DNA of 64,000 bases from contig MDYQ01000257.1 in NCBI GenBank assembly GCA_003024175.1, forward strand, positions 124,001-188,000, in the 5' to 3' direction. The position numbers were made by a program, and so were the translations under genes. Source of the stretch: Planoprotostelium fungivorum. Taxonomy: Eukaryota; Evosea; Variosea; Cavosteliida; Cavosteliaceae. Positions within the stretch are counted from its first letter, which is position 1, and each line of letters starts with the position of its first letter. Shown here in pieces: positions 1 through 12,123 of the stretch. Under the pieces are notes generated by a model. That model was given only the letters and a program-made list of their open reading frames with translations, had not been told where the DNA came from and did not search any database.

Positions 1-1613
1 GGGTCGTATTTGTTCCAGCCGAAAAACGCGCCTGAAATTGATTTAATTCATTTTGATTCGACATTGAAAGCGTCTCGTTGTAGATGAACTCACCGGCACG
101 GTAAGGACCTAGGCCAACCCAATCGGAGACGAATTCAGACCAGTACTTGGTGATGTCGGTCAGGTTACCGTTGGCAACGCCAACCATCTGAGCACCGTAG
201 TGGTTCTGCATGTTCTTACCCACTTCCTCGTTGTTGTAGACGATATCCTTGACACCCAGAGTGGTAAGCCTGGCGGCATTACCCACACCGGAACGTTGTA
301 GAATGGCGGGAGTCAAGAAGGCACCAGCAGAGAGGATGATCTGTATCGGTCAACTCTTCTCTGTCTTCCTTCATAGTCTTCACCTCCTTCTTCACTCGAA
401 CTTGGTACCCGACGTTATCCTTGACGTATCTTACACTCTCGGCCGTCTGTTGTCCTCCCTTCTTCTTAAATTCGATCTTGCTGACGGCAGATCCCCAGGA
501 GATCTGTAGGCGGGACAGAGACCCCTTGCCCCTTCCGGTAGCTCTGTTCATGACAGCAGAGGGAAAGAGATCTTGAGCGAAGGTTCGACGAGCGAAGGTG
601 GAATTCTGGACGCGGTTGAACATCTGGAGCTGACCGAAGACGGTGACTGAATTGACTCCATCTACATCGTTGTAGTCGACGGTGTTGGGAGAATGCTGAG
701 GCTCGATTGGGGTGTAACCGGGAGTGGCTCGGTTGATGAGGTAGTCATCGACTATGTATCACGTGAGTCTAATAATAGCATATCGAAATATAGACTCACC
801 TCCGGCAGCATTCTGCCTCGCAGCGATGTTCGAAGCTGCCTTCAGCCAAGCTTCTTGAGGACCGGTACGTCTGACGCCGACGTAAGGTTCCACCCACTCT
901 GTGACGCTCTTCACGTTGTCCTTGATCTTGTTGTACGCCCAAGAGGCCGGCCAGAACTTGTCGAAGACGTAGCTACCTCCCACGACGAACATCGCGGTGT
1001 TGATGGCAGAGCTTCCTCCCATTCCACGACCAGCACCGATGGAGGCTCTGGAGCCGTAGATCGTGCGATCGGGGGCTAAGAAGGTGGGGTAAGCATAGCG
1101 GTTGTCAACGGAAGGATTGATGTTGTTCTCGAAGCTGATCACAATCAGCATCACCCAGAGAATTACCACGATGGACATGATGATGATGGTGACGATGGAT
1201 GTATATAGCACCTGTTACGAACGCCCTTCCATCCAGCCCAGTCAACGAAGTTGATGTCGTCCCAGTTTGCTTGACCTGCTTCCAGGAGCAACACCGTACT
1301 ACGAGTGTTGACGGCCAGGTCGTGAGCCAATTGGCTTCCAGCAGGCCCAGCGCCCACTACGACGTAATCGAACTCTTCGTCTGACGTTCGCGTCAGTCTC
1401 TTCTTATTTTAGAATTACGATCATTTCACCCTTTGATTTAGGACCAGCGTGATCAGGAGGACCAGGGGCAGCAGGGCCAGATTTTCGGTCGTTATCCTCT
1501 GATAAGATGTTACGACCAGAAGAGATCGTTTGGGCGGGAAAATCGCGGTAGAGAGTACAGAGGGAGAGGAAGAGGACCAGAGGTAAGAAGAGGGCGAGGC
1601 GTGACACAGCCAT
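1..1613 (-). CDS. GMC-family FAD oxidoreductase, 3' end outside the window
   Basis: FAD-dependent alcohol/choline oxidoreductase of the glucose-methanol-choline family, probably secreted or membrane anchored. The start at 1613 opens with a hydrophobic leader (MAVSRLALFLPLVLFLSLC). Exon 2 carries the dinucleotide-binding motif DYVVVGAGPAGSQLAHDL and the LLLEAG strand. The next exon has the first GMC signature (GAGRGMGGSSAIN). The last visible exon has the second signature region (SAGAFLTPAILQRSGVGNA). Introns fall near 1387-1411, 1121-1211, 756-797 and 343-384; the last joins KKE to IILSAG cleanly. The C-terminal half with the catalytic His lies beyond position 1, so substrate class cannot be told. 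Aryl-alcohol oxidase and choline dehydrogenase types remain possible. No obvious frameshift in the visible part. Confidence 0.9.
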
Positions 1614-2759
1614 GATGATGGTACGAGAGCTTGAGCTCTATCGGTGGTGGTAAAGAATGATAGTCAGGAAGAACCTATCTCGACGCCAGGTGTGGTAGCA
1701 TATATCGCATAGATGTAGGAGTGCACTGCTCCCGTCTGAAGGATTAAATATCACCATTTATTTTCCGATGTCTGTCTTGACGTTTTCATTGGGGATGTTA
1801 TACCATCCTATTTGATTGTGATGATAACAATGAACTCCTATGCTCCATAAGGTTCGCCGGAGGGTTTCAATCACGATAGCTTGACGAGTCAATCACGCTG
1901 AAATGATGAGAAGGAGAAGTAGGACAGACCCGACGTTTTAGGTGAATGAAACCAAAAGAAAGGGTCGTGATGGGTTGGCATTCTCAATCATATCAAAAAG
2001 GTGATCATCGAAAAAGATGTGAGACTGCATGTTGTGCAGTTGGAAGATTTTGAAGAATATATCGTGAGATCACAGGCTTTTGTGATGAGCTTGACGCCAT
2101 ATTTTGGTGAAGGTGACTTGTTCACAAGGTTCAGCAGCTTTCTATATTCCAAGTCCATCTTTGCAGAACATCGAAGATCCACGTGATGACATCAATCGTT
2201 TCGTGTCGCCAAATAAGCAGAGACGCAGGTGGGATGATGCAATTGGTGTTTCAATCTGATTGATGATTAATGTTTTGGGACGACGTTCTCTACAATAAGG
2301 CCAAGGCACGACAACGAATTCACTATCATGACAAAGCCAACATCATTTTCTTGTCTGGAACCGTGAAGATGTGGTGATGCGATGACATATTAACATTCTC
2401 AGCTTATCACACGCTATAGATCTGGCAGAATGAAAATCTGCGTCTTCCTACCACGATCGTCCTTTGCCACGAATTCTGTCACCTCCGCTTCTCGCGTGCA
2501 TTTGGGACCGCAAACATCACACACCCATGAAATACCTCGTCTTGGATAAGCAAAACCCTAGAGAATTGGCACGCAACCATGGAGAGGTTGGACGATGCTT
2601 GTGGTCGGTGGATTTGTTCCGGGAGAGCAGAGCGTGGACACGGAATGACAATGTGCATGCGATGACAGGATCTCTCTCGGCGAATATTCGTGTACGCGTG
2701 GCCAGTTTTGTATCTACAGCGTTCAGATGACGAGGGAAGAATACCACCACGCGATTCAT
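1614..2759. other. Intergenic stretch, no convincing gene
   Basis: About 1.1 kb between the start of the GMC gene and the end of the small membrane-protein gene. Short open frames occur on both strands (about 2001-2186 and 2464-2730), but none has a good ATG, neighbouring splice signals or a recognisable domain. The part next to 1613 should hold the GMC promoter. I see no repeat or RNA gene here. Confidence 0.5.
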
Positions 2760-3150
2760 CTATATTTCCTCTTGGTCATCAGTCAGAAGATTTCCCGTTT
2801 GTCTGTATACATTTGTATGACGCCTAGCTTTGATGACGCTGGCCAAGATGCAGCCACAGCCACATAAGAGGACGAGACCTCCGATCACACCCGCTGCGAT
2901 TCCGACTGCGCTCTTGGCTTGCCTATAGTCGTGTGAATTCGAGACGAGACGGATGATCCGTCTGGTGATAAGTTTCAATATCGTCCCACCTGTCGGGGTG
3001 AATTAAGGCAAAGAGAAGCAACAAGCCCGCTGCGTCTTCAGTCAGTGCCGCTATTCGTCCAGAGGCGAGTTTGTAAGAGCTGATGCAGCCGACAAGGACA
3101 AAGATGAGCCAGATTGTGAGTGCGACTCCTCCGCAGATCTTCAAGAACAT
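2760..3150 (-). CDS. Small two-helix membrane protein, unknown
   Basis: A short hydrophobic protein of about 107 residues in two exons. I chose ATG at 3150 (MFLKICGGVALTIWLIFVLV) because the codon just upstream is TTG. A first membrane segment follows at once. An intron of about 60 nt (2931-2991, donor GTGGGACG, acceptor CTATAG) joins LIHPDR to QAKSAVG in frame. A second Gly/Cys/Leu-rich membrane segment (GIAAGVIGGLVLLCGCGCIL) comes next, then a polar tail ending DDQEEI. No family was recognised. A Gly-rich second helix and a short acidic tail are common in small eukaryotic membrane proteins and do not show a function. Confidence 0.6.
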
Positions 3151-3153
3151 CAA

Positions 3154-3624
3154 GACTCCCCTTCTTGTTGGCGTTGACTATGTCTCTCTTACAGAGCCGT
3201 TCTCTCTCCGTCCTCTCTCCGTCCCGACCTCTCTTTGTCGTGTCATTGCTTGATTCATCAGGACTCTTTAACGCGAGAGATGGCTGCTATGATGCGATAC
3301 GAATGACATTTATTGAGGAATTTGGATGATATTCCACCACATACACGACCTTTAACCGCTCTCTACTTTTTTATGCCGGAGGTTTTTCGTTAAGGGCTCC
3401 TGTGTCTCTCACATCTACACGGACAATACAGGGAGATCCTCTCTAGTATTTCCTTTCTCTCACCCAGAGAGGGGCAGTGAAAAGAGGAACGATGTGTCTG
3501 TGTCGGCAAGAGGTGTACTCCCTTACAAAGACGGCAAGATCGCCAATACAGAGGAGAACACCACTCTAACTCCTCAATCATGGAACAATCGTCTATGTGA
3601 TGATTTTGTCTTTCGTTTATCCAT
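3154..3624. other. Intergenic gap
   Basis: About 470 bases between the small membrane protein and the 3' end of the receptor kinase. It probably holds the kinase 3' UTR and the promoter of the membrane protein. The short open frames here (for example 3390-3581) have no supporting splice structure or domain. Confidence 0.45.
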
Positions 3625-6600
3625 TCACTCCTCTCCAGTCATTGTCTGTTGTGTACTTCCACAGATGTTCGCCTCATCGTAGATGTCCACCTCATCGCAG
3701 ATGTCTTGATGTGCAGGCGCGGAATAATTCGATGCAGGGGGAGCCCTCTTCTCATCTCTGATGAAGGTCTGGTCATAGATGTTTGTCTTTGTACCCGCCT
3801 TGAGTGTGTGGTACTCGATTCGATCGGGTGAACCGACAATCTTCATGTCTTCATCGTCCATTGACTTGGTGCTGGTCCCTTCATTGAAGACAGTGTCAAG
3901 GTAAGAGCATATCTCTCCCATGTTGGGACGGTCCGCTGGTTCTTGTTGCCAGCAATCTGTGACATCTTTCAGTGTCTCACTCTCCACGACATCGCACCTG
4001 TCATGATCTTGACGTAGAGTGGATCCAATCCATCCAGGGGTAATCTCTCTCCATTCAACACCTGAATCGCGTGAGATCAACGGATGAACGACAGCGAACA
4101 GAGTAACGGATGACATACCTGCATGGCAACGTCTACCGGGGACATCGTTGGCCAAGGTTCCTCCACCATCAAGATCTCCCAAACGAGAACGCCGAATGAA
4201 AAGACTGCACTCTGTCAGGGTCACCGTGGAGATGATCATCTCACCGTCTGATTTGTTCGAGTACTGTCGATATCGAATGGCTGCGGGGAGTGAATAGACG
4301 CAGGGGACACGGTCTTCACCTTCAGGAGCCATCCATTTGAGAGGACCGATGGATGTCTGAGTCACCGAGGCTTCGTCTGTGTTCTGTTGTTCTCTGCTCA
4401 TTCCGAAATCGGCAACCTGGATGCTGTCGGCGTGACACTCTCTCCTCTGTTCACCTTTGCTTCCTTCCATCGAGTCAGCAGGATGTTCCTGACGGCAAGA
4501 TCTCTGTGGATGACCTTCTCCAAGTGGAGATGGAGCTGCAGTCTCTCAGTCTCAGATCCTCTCGTTTCCCCTCACCATTCCCCTGGCGATGCCGACGATG
4601 AAATTGAGTTTCTGAAGGTGACTCACGGGCTCTCTCCTGAGATAATTGTACAGTGATCCACCCTCGCAGAATTCACTGTTGTTCATCAATGGATGGATGA
4701 ATAAGAATGACTCACGTGACTAAACTGAGAGGCGAAGGGGGGTATGTGATTCCCTGTTGATGAGTTTAGATTCATCTCAAGTTCAACACGATTTCGATTT
4801 CGTGATGGACTTACCACGAAGGTGACGACGTTAGGATGGGCTCTCAGACCCTGTATGATGCCGACCTGCGAGTCCTTTCAATCTTTCCGTGGTGAATGCC
4901 GCGCTCACCTCTCTCAAGAAATCGACCACCTGTCCCTCCGTCACACTTTCACTTCGAATTTGCTTGATCTATTCTCTGTCATCCACCATCACTCGTTCGA
5001 CCTTCTCACCGCAACAGATAACTCCCTCCATTCGGCCTTGTAAACGACTCCGAATGATCCACTGCATCACGTCGATATCGATGAACACGATCATCGATGA
5101 TGATGATGATGATGACCTCTCACCTTCCGATCTCGTGGACGCTCTTGAATTCCTATCCATCTCGATCAATCGACACATAAAACTTTAAAGACTCACACTC
5201 CAATCTAAGATGGATTTCTTGGCGGCTCCCAACTGGATAGCAGAGAAATCGACGCTGGAGAATTGGGACTTCATCCCCCTGTGAATGTGATATCTCCTCA
5301 CGAGAACTACAGCGAGGGCGAGGACAACCAAGACGAACAGTCCGATACCTGGTCGTAGTCAATCGTGGTGAATGATTCACGAAGAGATCTCACCGATAGA
5401 TACACCCAGAACGAGAGGCCTGTTCGTACCGTTGATGTATCGATCTACAACGAGGGCAGATGTTGCATTGGTGGGTTTCAGGACACAAATCACACTTCCG
5501 TTGCTGTAGATGGGCTGGCTGTCGCTGGGGCAGAGGAGGAAATCGCTGCTGGTGGAATTATTCACAAAGACACTCGCCATCGGTGAAGCATAAACCTGAT
5601 GAATATCATCCTTTCGTCTCTCCTTTCGTCTCTCCATTCATCTCTCACCTTATCTGCCGAGCTGAAATTGACACGAGATAAATCAAGTGTACCAGTCTGT
5701 TGACTGACAGCCGTGCCGTTGACGGAAGCATGATTATTATCGAAAGAAGAATCAGACAGTGCCAACTATTCAACGTCAAATGACCTCATTTGTAGCACCC
5801 ACCGCATTGACAGAATAGATTCCTCCTCCGTTTCCATCGTTCGCAGTGTTGTTACTGAACGTACATCCCGTCACGATTGCACTCCTTCCACTCCTCTTCG
5901 TCGTTCCATTGATGTGAAGCGCCACCGCACCACCTATCGCTCGTCAGCTTCTACCTCTGCCCCCCCACCTTGACTCGCATCGTTTGATTTGAAGATGGAA
6001 TCGACGATGACCACGTCGGAATCTGCCGATGCGTACAGAGCACCGCCTTGATTGGTGGCGGTGTTTTCATCGAAAAGACAAGAGGAGATGTTATTCTGGG
6101 AGGTGCGGCTGAGGGATAAGATGATTGCAGCACCGTTGTCTCCTCGGTTGGAATGGAAGGTGTTGTTGTGCACTCGTACGTTCTGTACGTCTCCACTCAA
6201 CCACAGTCCACTTCCGATGTTCCGAGATATGTCAGAGCCGTCTATGCTGATCTACAACGAGTCAGAAGGAGGAGTAGAATGGTGAACATCTCTCACGTTC
6301 CCGATATTGAAGCGAGTCGCATCGAAGTAGATGGCACCCTTCTGTTCAAATGAGTCTTTCACTTCTCTTTAACTCACCTGAGACGATATGTTGTCTGTCA
6401 CGGTACTATTACTGATTTGAATGTCGTTCGTGGAAGAAGGAAAGCTGAATCCAGCACCAAACTGTGCCTCGTTTTGGGTGACCACCGTGTCGATAATTCT
6501 CATCTGTTCTTCACGTCAGCTCCCTCCATGCTTCTCTCCTCACCCTTCCAATGATCGACGAAGCTTGAATACCGATCCCACCGCCCTGATAGCCGGCGTA

Positions 6601-9440
6601 ATTTCTCGATATGATGCTGTCACTGATGTTGATCTCCCTGACGTTGGCTCGAATCGCGATCGCGCCGCCCGAGTAATCATTGCAGACGTTCGAATCAAAG
6701 GTGGAATTATGGATGGAGATGTGATCCATCGACCCACTGAGGAAGTATGCACCGCCTGGGAGTATGAGAGGTGGTGAGAATGGACGACGTACCGATAGAA
6801 CCTGCGGTGTTTCTGACGGCGGTGGAATTGATGATGGAGAAAGAAGAGGAACTGTCTCCGTTGAGGAGATAGATGGCACCTCCCAACACGATCGCTTCGT
6901 TCTCACTCATCGTGAAAGACTGTCACATCGATGAGCGATCCGATCGGTCCGACGATGAATGATGTGATGAATGATGTGATGAATGACGTGATGAATGACG
7001 TGATGATACACACATTGAAACATATGGTAGAAGAAGATCCAGTGATGAACATGAACCCTCCTTGATTGTCTGCGCTATTGTGAAAGGCAGATCCTCCGTT
7101 TAGAACGATCTGATCGACCTCTGCAGCAGATATGGCACCACCATTAGATGTAGCTCGATTGTTCCTACCAACGATGAACATCTTGCAAGTGAATCACCGA
7201 TGTACGATTATTATTCCCACCTGTACACGCTATTCTCATCGACCAATTTGTTGACGGATAGAAAGAAATACATGGCCCCTCCATCTGTGGCGCTATTGTT
7301 CTCGAATACATTGGATGACATGTTTAGAGTGTCCACAATATCTGCGCCGATTCGAATCGTTCCACACGTTCTTGATGGATGACTCACAGGTGGAGAAGAA
7401 GATGGCGCCTCCACTTCTGGCCGTGTTACCGTAGAATGCACTGTTGTTGATGTATATGTACCCTCCATCGTGTTCCATCGATATAGCTCCTCCACTCACT
7501 CTTCGGTGTCAGTTTTCATTCTCGCGTATGAGCTCACCAGCTTGGTTGTTGATGAATTGACATCCATCGATGATCACCCTCTTCGTCGCGCCCGGTATAT
7601 CATACATGATCCCTTCAAAGTCGGTATTCAACTATGACCGAGTGAGTGGCGATCTAGTTGTAGATGAACGATACGTACAGAGAAAAGGCCTTCCGTTGGT
7701 GGAGCTATATCGTGGAGCATGACGGCTCCTACCTCCTGGGCGACATTTCCGATGAATTTACATTCCACCATCTGTCGTCTCTTCAATACGAATCGATCGA
7801 ACTTGTAGATATTCAAGAGATGATGATACGGGATGATGGATCGAGTTAATGTAAATGAGTATACCTCGACGTGATCGAGGCGAGCGTAGACGGCAGAACC
7901 CTTCGTACCGTTAAAATGGAGGAAAGTAGAGTTGTAGATGAACAATTGAGGCTGAATGGAATAGATTCCCAATCCCGCAGCTTCGTCTAAGATGTCAGCT
8001 TGCGAATTCCCGCCCACGAATCTGATTTGAATTTCAGATCTCGTTGGATGACGTTCCCACGTATCAGAGATGCTGGTGTACATGTTAATGCTGGGATCTC
8101 CATCCGAATAGACGGAATGGCCGACGTTATTCTCAAACAGACATCCGATGGTTTTCACTCTCAGATCTGTCATCATCAGTCATCAGTTATCCTCACCGTC
8201 ATCGTGTACACCGTCACGAGAGACTCACATGGCAAACACTCTAGATTGAACCAATTTCCTTTCGGATATTTGGGTGGTCCATAGATCTGAAATTGGAAGG
8301 CTCTCTTCATCGGAACTAAATTGCTATCCCTTCCTTGACCTCCCAGATAAGATTGGATGCTGAGAGCTGAGCCGTAAGAAGAGGGCAGGGATCTGAACCC
8401 GGGCGCTTCTCCTACCATCTGTCCGTTGTTGCTGAACGTGCAGTTCTCAAAGGTGACGTCTCCCACGTTGTTCAGCTCGACGGCCGGTTGTAGACCGGAT
8501 ATCGAAACGTTCTTGAGGTGAATTTGATTCGAACCGATGAACCAAAATCCTGATCAAAAGTGAGAAATAAAGAGGAGGGGAGACATTGGATGTCACCTCT
8601 TGGATAAGATATGGAGAATGGTAGGCTATTGGACGGACTTTCCACACTCTTGTTGAAGCTGACCACACTATCGTACATGTCCAGTGAAGAATAATCTCCA
8701 GTCATGACCGCCAGGGTGCAGCTGTAGAATTCGTCTCGTGAGGAAGTGATGGAGCTGTTGTCGTAACTGATCATGGCCCCACGGCTGAACAGAAACAGAT
8801 TGTCGTTCGAAGTCAAGTTGCTGATTCCGTTGGTTGTTACACCGGCACATTCGAAATAGTTGGAAGATAAGGTGAGAGACGTTTCCATGAGAGAGATACC
8901 ATCCACGGGGTCCAGGATGTTGCCTATGAAGATGAGACATGATGATTGAAAGAGAGTCACCTATGAATTGACAGCGATCGACGATAGAATTGTTACATCC
9001 ATAAAGAGAGACTCCTACTCATCCGTCAGATGACATGATGGAGCTGAACATCATCATACAGAAGGATTGAAGATGGGGTTATGTATTACCCGGATAACTG
9101 GACGAAAGAGCTGGAAATGAGTCGTAAATAATTGAGACATTGGAGTGATCGATCTTGAGTGAATACGGAGGATAATCGGATGAACTATAAGCGGGATTGT
9201 AGGTGTTATTCATGCTGAAGAGATCTACGTAGCTCAACGAAACCGTGTTGGAGTCAAAGTTACAGCTGAACGATATGAGAGGTGATACAAGGGAGGGTCT
9301 CACAAAGCGAATTGGACGCGTCCGTCCACGATGTTCAGAGGACCCATCGTGAGAGAGATGCTGAGGTAAGAGAAGAAGACATCCACACTCGTCAACTCAA
9401 AGATGGTATCGTTGATGTAAACCGAAGAGGACTCGTTGTA
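3625..9440 (-). CDS. Receptor tyrosine-kinase-like protein with parallel beta-helix ectodomain
   Basis: Large intron-rich membrane kinase. Positions about 9440-5390 encode a long extracellular region made of repeated N/S/G-rich turns such as SSCLFDENTATNQGGALYAS and ISRNYAGYQGGGIGI, the pattern of right-handed parallel beta-helix (pectin-lyase-like) repeats. A single membrane helix follows near 5345-5290 (GIGLFVLVVLALAVVLVRR). The kinase then shows GSFGVVY and VAVKQI (about 5050-4960), HRDLAVRN (about 4510), VADFGMSR (about 4425), GPLKWMAPEA (about 4340), the LMVEEPWP region (about 4180) and RPNMGEI. HRDLAxRN plus the KWMAPE block is the tyrosine-kinase type of loop. The tail after 3900 is Tyr-rich (IYDQTF, DIYDEAN). 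The 5' end is unclear: the exon ending near 9440 begins at a splice acceptor and no signal peptide was found directly upstream on this strand (see 9787-10292). Confidence 0.82.
6953..7004. repeat. 12-bp tandem repeat in an intron of the beta-helix kinase
   Basis: Four copies of a GATGAATGAYGT unit in a row, lying in an intron between two beta-helix exons. The length does not matter for the reading frame because it is spliced out. Confidence 0.75.
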
Positions 9441-9637
9441 ACTGGAGAGGAGTCACAACACTCTTTAAGGCGCTTAAGTAGACTGAAAGACCTTCCGCTC
9501 GCGTCTCAGGACTTCAGAAGACGAAGGCGGTGTCACCAATCTGTCGTTGCGGGGGCCACCATGCGACCGCAGTCCCTATAAATGAACTTTTTGTCTTTAC
9601 TGGTGCTCAATACCATAGAGAAGCCTATGGCAAAATC

Positions 9638-9670
9638 CATAGATTTCAATGACCTTAGATGGAAACTTTC
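9638..9670 (-). repeat. Inverted repeat copy A (31 bp, partner at 10293-10325)
   Basis: Read on the minus strand this holds AAGTTTCCATCTAAGGTC followed by ATTGAAATCTATG. The same 31 bases occur on the plus strand at 10293-10325. The two copies bracket about 620 bp. Identity is perfect in this core and lost immediately outside it, which suggests a recent duplication or rearrangement junction. Confidence 0.8.
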
Positions 9671-9786
9671 GTGCGAATGAGATCAGCTAGTCAGTAGTAA
9701 ATGAAGACATCGATATACCGCTCACCTCGTGTTTTACCGCTGTCACTTAGCCAAACGGCCACACCAAACTTCGACCGACAACAAGC

Positions 9787-10292
9787 ATGGGGTCAGCGTC
9801 GGTGTGGGAGGTACTCCTCATCTGCTTTGTCTTATCGGTCTCTAGCGAGAGGGTCATAGAATGGACTTTGTCGGACCAAAACTACACCTCTGGTGACAAA
9901 CATTTTATTTTTACACATGATGATGAAAGAGGACAGTTCAGTGGAGTTTCAGCGAGCCCACGATGTTGAACGTCACTCTTCTAGATGGTCAGTATACGAA
10001 TCTGCCTATGAATTTCTCATCTACCAACATCACCAGATTGGCCGTGAGCAGATGATGGATCGGACGGACAAGGGTACATGTCAGCCCGATCGGCATGGTA
10101 ACCCGACGTCATTCGTAGAAATATTCGCTGCCGATTTTTGTCGGCGCGAGGATTCGATAGAAGTGAGCAGTCATCTTATACTCCTGCTTCTTTAGAGATG
10201 AAATCTTTCATTATTCGAGGGTTGATGTGATGATCCGTCAGATCTGCAATGTCCGATGGTGATGTTGAAGAATCACCGATCTGAACTTTACA
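9787..10292 (+). pseudogene. Signal-peptide exon block, probably a displaced 5' part of a beta-helix gene
   Basis: ATG at 9787 opens a clean signal peptide (MGSASVWEVLLICFVLSVSS). Two in-frame introns can be placed: one joining NYTS to QWSFSEPT (donor at about 9891), one joining NITRLA to PDRHGNP (donor about 10039). This gives an Asn/Thr-rich secreted N-terminus resembling the neighbouring beta-helix ectodomain (NVTLLDGQYT, MNFSSTNIT). Beyond the donor-like GTAAGTTTCC at about 10293 I cannot find a convincing continuation before the antisense Sec14 gene. The block lies between two inverted 31-bp copies, and the minus-strand receptor lacks such a leader, so I read it as a gene fragment. A short independent secreted protein is the alternative. 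Confidence 0.45.
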
Positions 10293-10325
10293 CGTAAGTT
10301 TCCATCTAAGGTCATTGAAATCTAT
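10293..10325 (+). repeat. Inverted repeat copy B
   Basis: Plus-strand partner of the repeat at 9638-9670. It begins with GTAAGTTTCC, which fits a splice donor placed at the end of the open exon block 9787-10292. Confidence 0.8.
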
Positions 10326-10470
10326 GCCCTCAAAACAAGATTGAACCGATTATCGACGTTGTGTTCCTTTGGCTGCGTTTGAGATATTTGATAATAATCG
10401 AACCGTGTTCTTCTCACGGTCCACTGTCGTAAAAAAGTCAACTTGTACAGTGATGGCATTCAAAGATCAT

Positions 10471-12023
10471 CTATTGCGATGGTCGATCCACATTCCTCCA
10501 TACATCGTTACAGTCTTCATCCTCCGTGAGAGATCTCATTCCCCTCTGTCTCCTCCACTCGTTCAGCTGCTCTCGTGCGGGTCCCTCTGATTCTAAACCT
10601 TTATATTGAGGAGAGTGTCTGATGTAGGAAGGTGTGGGTTCTACATCTCTCGCCAGACAAGCCTTCCCTTCTCCTGCAATGCATCGTGAGATATAGATCG
10701 TGGTGAAGACTATGAAGGATGAGATGAGCACCTTTGCACTGACATTTGCCTCCATATTCTGCCGGTACGTTTTCCGCTCCCAACTCATCACACAAGAGAG
10801 TATCATATCCTACACCCGATCAGCATCATCATCGTCACGATCCGAGTCATCGTCCATACCTGACCATCCTTTGATCTGAATCTTATCCGTCGTGTTCTTG
10901 TGCAACATTGGACGAATGAGAGACCATATTCCACTGAATAGCATCGGAGAATTAAACATGAAACTCTTTGACAGCATCTCCGGGTAATAATCTTGATCGA
11001 TCTGCGATACCAAGGTGAAGAGGTGAGCTACCTTCCTGAGGTACGTCAGCGATCGTCTACAACGTTGTAGATGGATGACCTGTGACCGATGCCACAGCCT
11101 GCCAGATCGATGAGAGTGACGGTTCGGTCGACTCTTCTCTTCATTTTCATCGAATTTTCATCCAGTTTCTGGGTCTGACTCTCCATGGTCCAGACGTGAG
11201 TGAGTACCACCTGGAAGTTTCAGATACCTTTTCGTACGTACTTTACGTCTCACTTCGTCGGGGGTAATGTTCTGGCTGAAGAAGTGAGGGTCAATTTTGC
11301 CAGACTTTTCCCAGTATGTAGTCCTTCCATTTTTATCTCTGTGAGACGAAGAGTTATCTGCCACTGTCCTCCAAAACCTGATCGTGTCGGGAGAAGTCCA
11401 TCACGATGATGATCAGAGCGTCACCTTCTGTAGGGTTGCTGGAGGGTCAGACACATCTCACTCGCGCCGTAGCAGTCTCTCCAGATGCACATCTTCAAGA
11501 ACATGTCGGTGGCCTGAGTGACCTGGATTCGTATTGAGATGGTGATCATTGGATCCGTTTCATCCTCACGTCTAGATTTCTCGCCTTAAGGTAACGCATG
11601 AGGAGACGATCTGGCCAGGGGGAATCGAGTGCTGACACTTTTGGGTCCCAAGGATAAGCGGGGGGCTGAGGAACTGCTGGTGCTGCGTCTGTGAGAGTCA
11701 GATCGCATCATCGGGCGACGACATCATCACCTTCTCCTTCGTCGTTAGGTAGATTCTGAAATCGAGGCGATGTCTCTCTCCAATGCTTCACGTGTTGAAT
11801 TCCGTGGCTCTTCAGCCATTGCTGTTGACGATCAACATCGTACGTCGCGCTGTCATCTCACCTCGTCCTTCTGATTCTGTCTGTACTCTTCCACTCGATT
11901 CTTCAAGAGCTCTCTCATCTTGATTAAGAGCTCCATCTCTTTTTGTGTTATAGGGAATTCCTCGATGCCATGTTCCACGGAGGGATCTTGTCGAGGGAAG
12001 AGAGGTGCCTGCATCGCTACCAT
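10471..12023 (-). CDS. Sec14-like CRAL-TRIO lipid-transfer protein
   Basis: Phosphatidylinositol-transfer-type protein. A charged helical N-terminus (KEMELLIKMRELLKNRVEEY) leads to a CRAL-TRIO N domain (DRLLMRYLKARNLD, then TDMFLKMCIWR). The lipid-binding fold follows: DKNGRTTYWEKSGKID, TVTLIDLAGCGIGH, DYYPEMLSKSFMFNSPMLFS, IWSLIRPMLHKNTTDKIQI and VPAEYGGKCQCKG, all in family order. About seven introns of 33-60 nt join cleanly. One at about 11043-11087 contains a perfect TCTACAACGTTGTAGA palindrome. The start is uncertain: I take the ATG at 12021-12023 in the frame of the first sure exon, but that frame is open up to about 12100 and an extra 5' exon is possible. It is head-to-head with the plus-strand gene at 12124, so the promoter is shared or very compact. 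Confidence 0.88.
11056..11071. repeat. Intronic palindrome TCTACAACGTTGTAGA (Sec14 gene)
   Basis: Perfect 16-bp self-complementary word inside a 45-nt intron of the Sec14-like gene, starting about 7 nt after the donor in the sense direction. Confidence 0.9.
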
Positions 12024-12123
12024 GATGGTGTTGTGAGAATTGATAAGCTGGAGGAATTCCTTCTCGTGCCGACGGCACTGTGTTTTCCTCCAGTTTTCCA
12101 GTTTCCATTACGACAACACGATC

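Noticed and set aside
290-305. ATTCTACAACG in the GMC gene
   Set aside because: Codes for ILQRSGVGN in the conserved GMC signature; not intronic.
8385-8420. Sequence resembling a tRNA T-arm (ATCTGAACCCGGGCG)
   Set aside because: No matching acceptor, D or anticodon arms, and it lies in a beta-helix exon.
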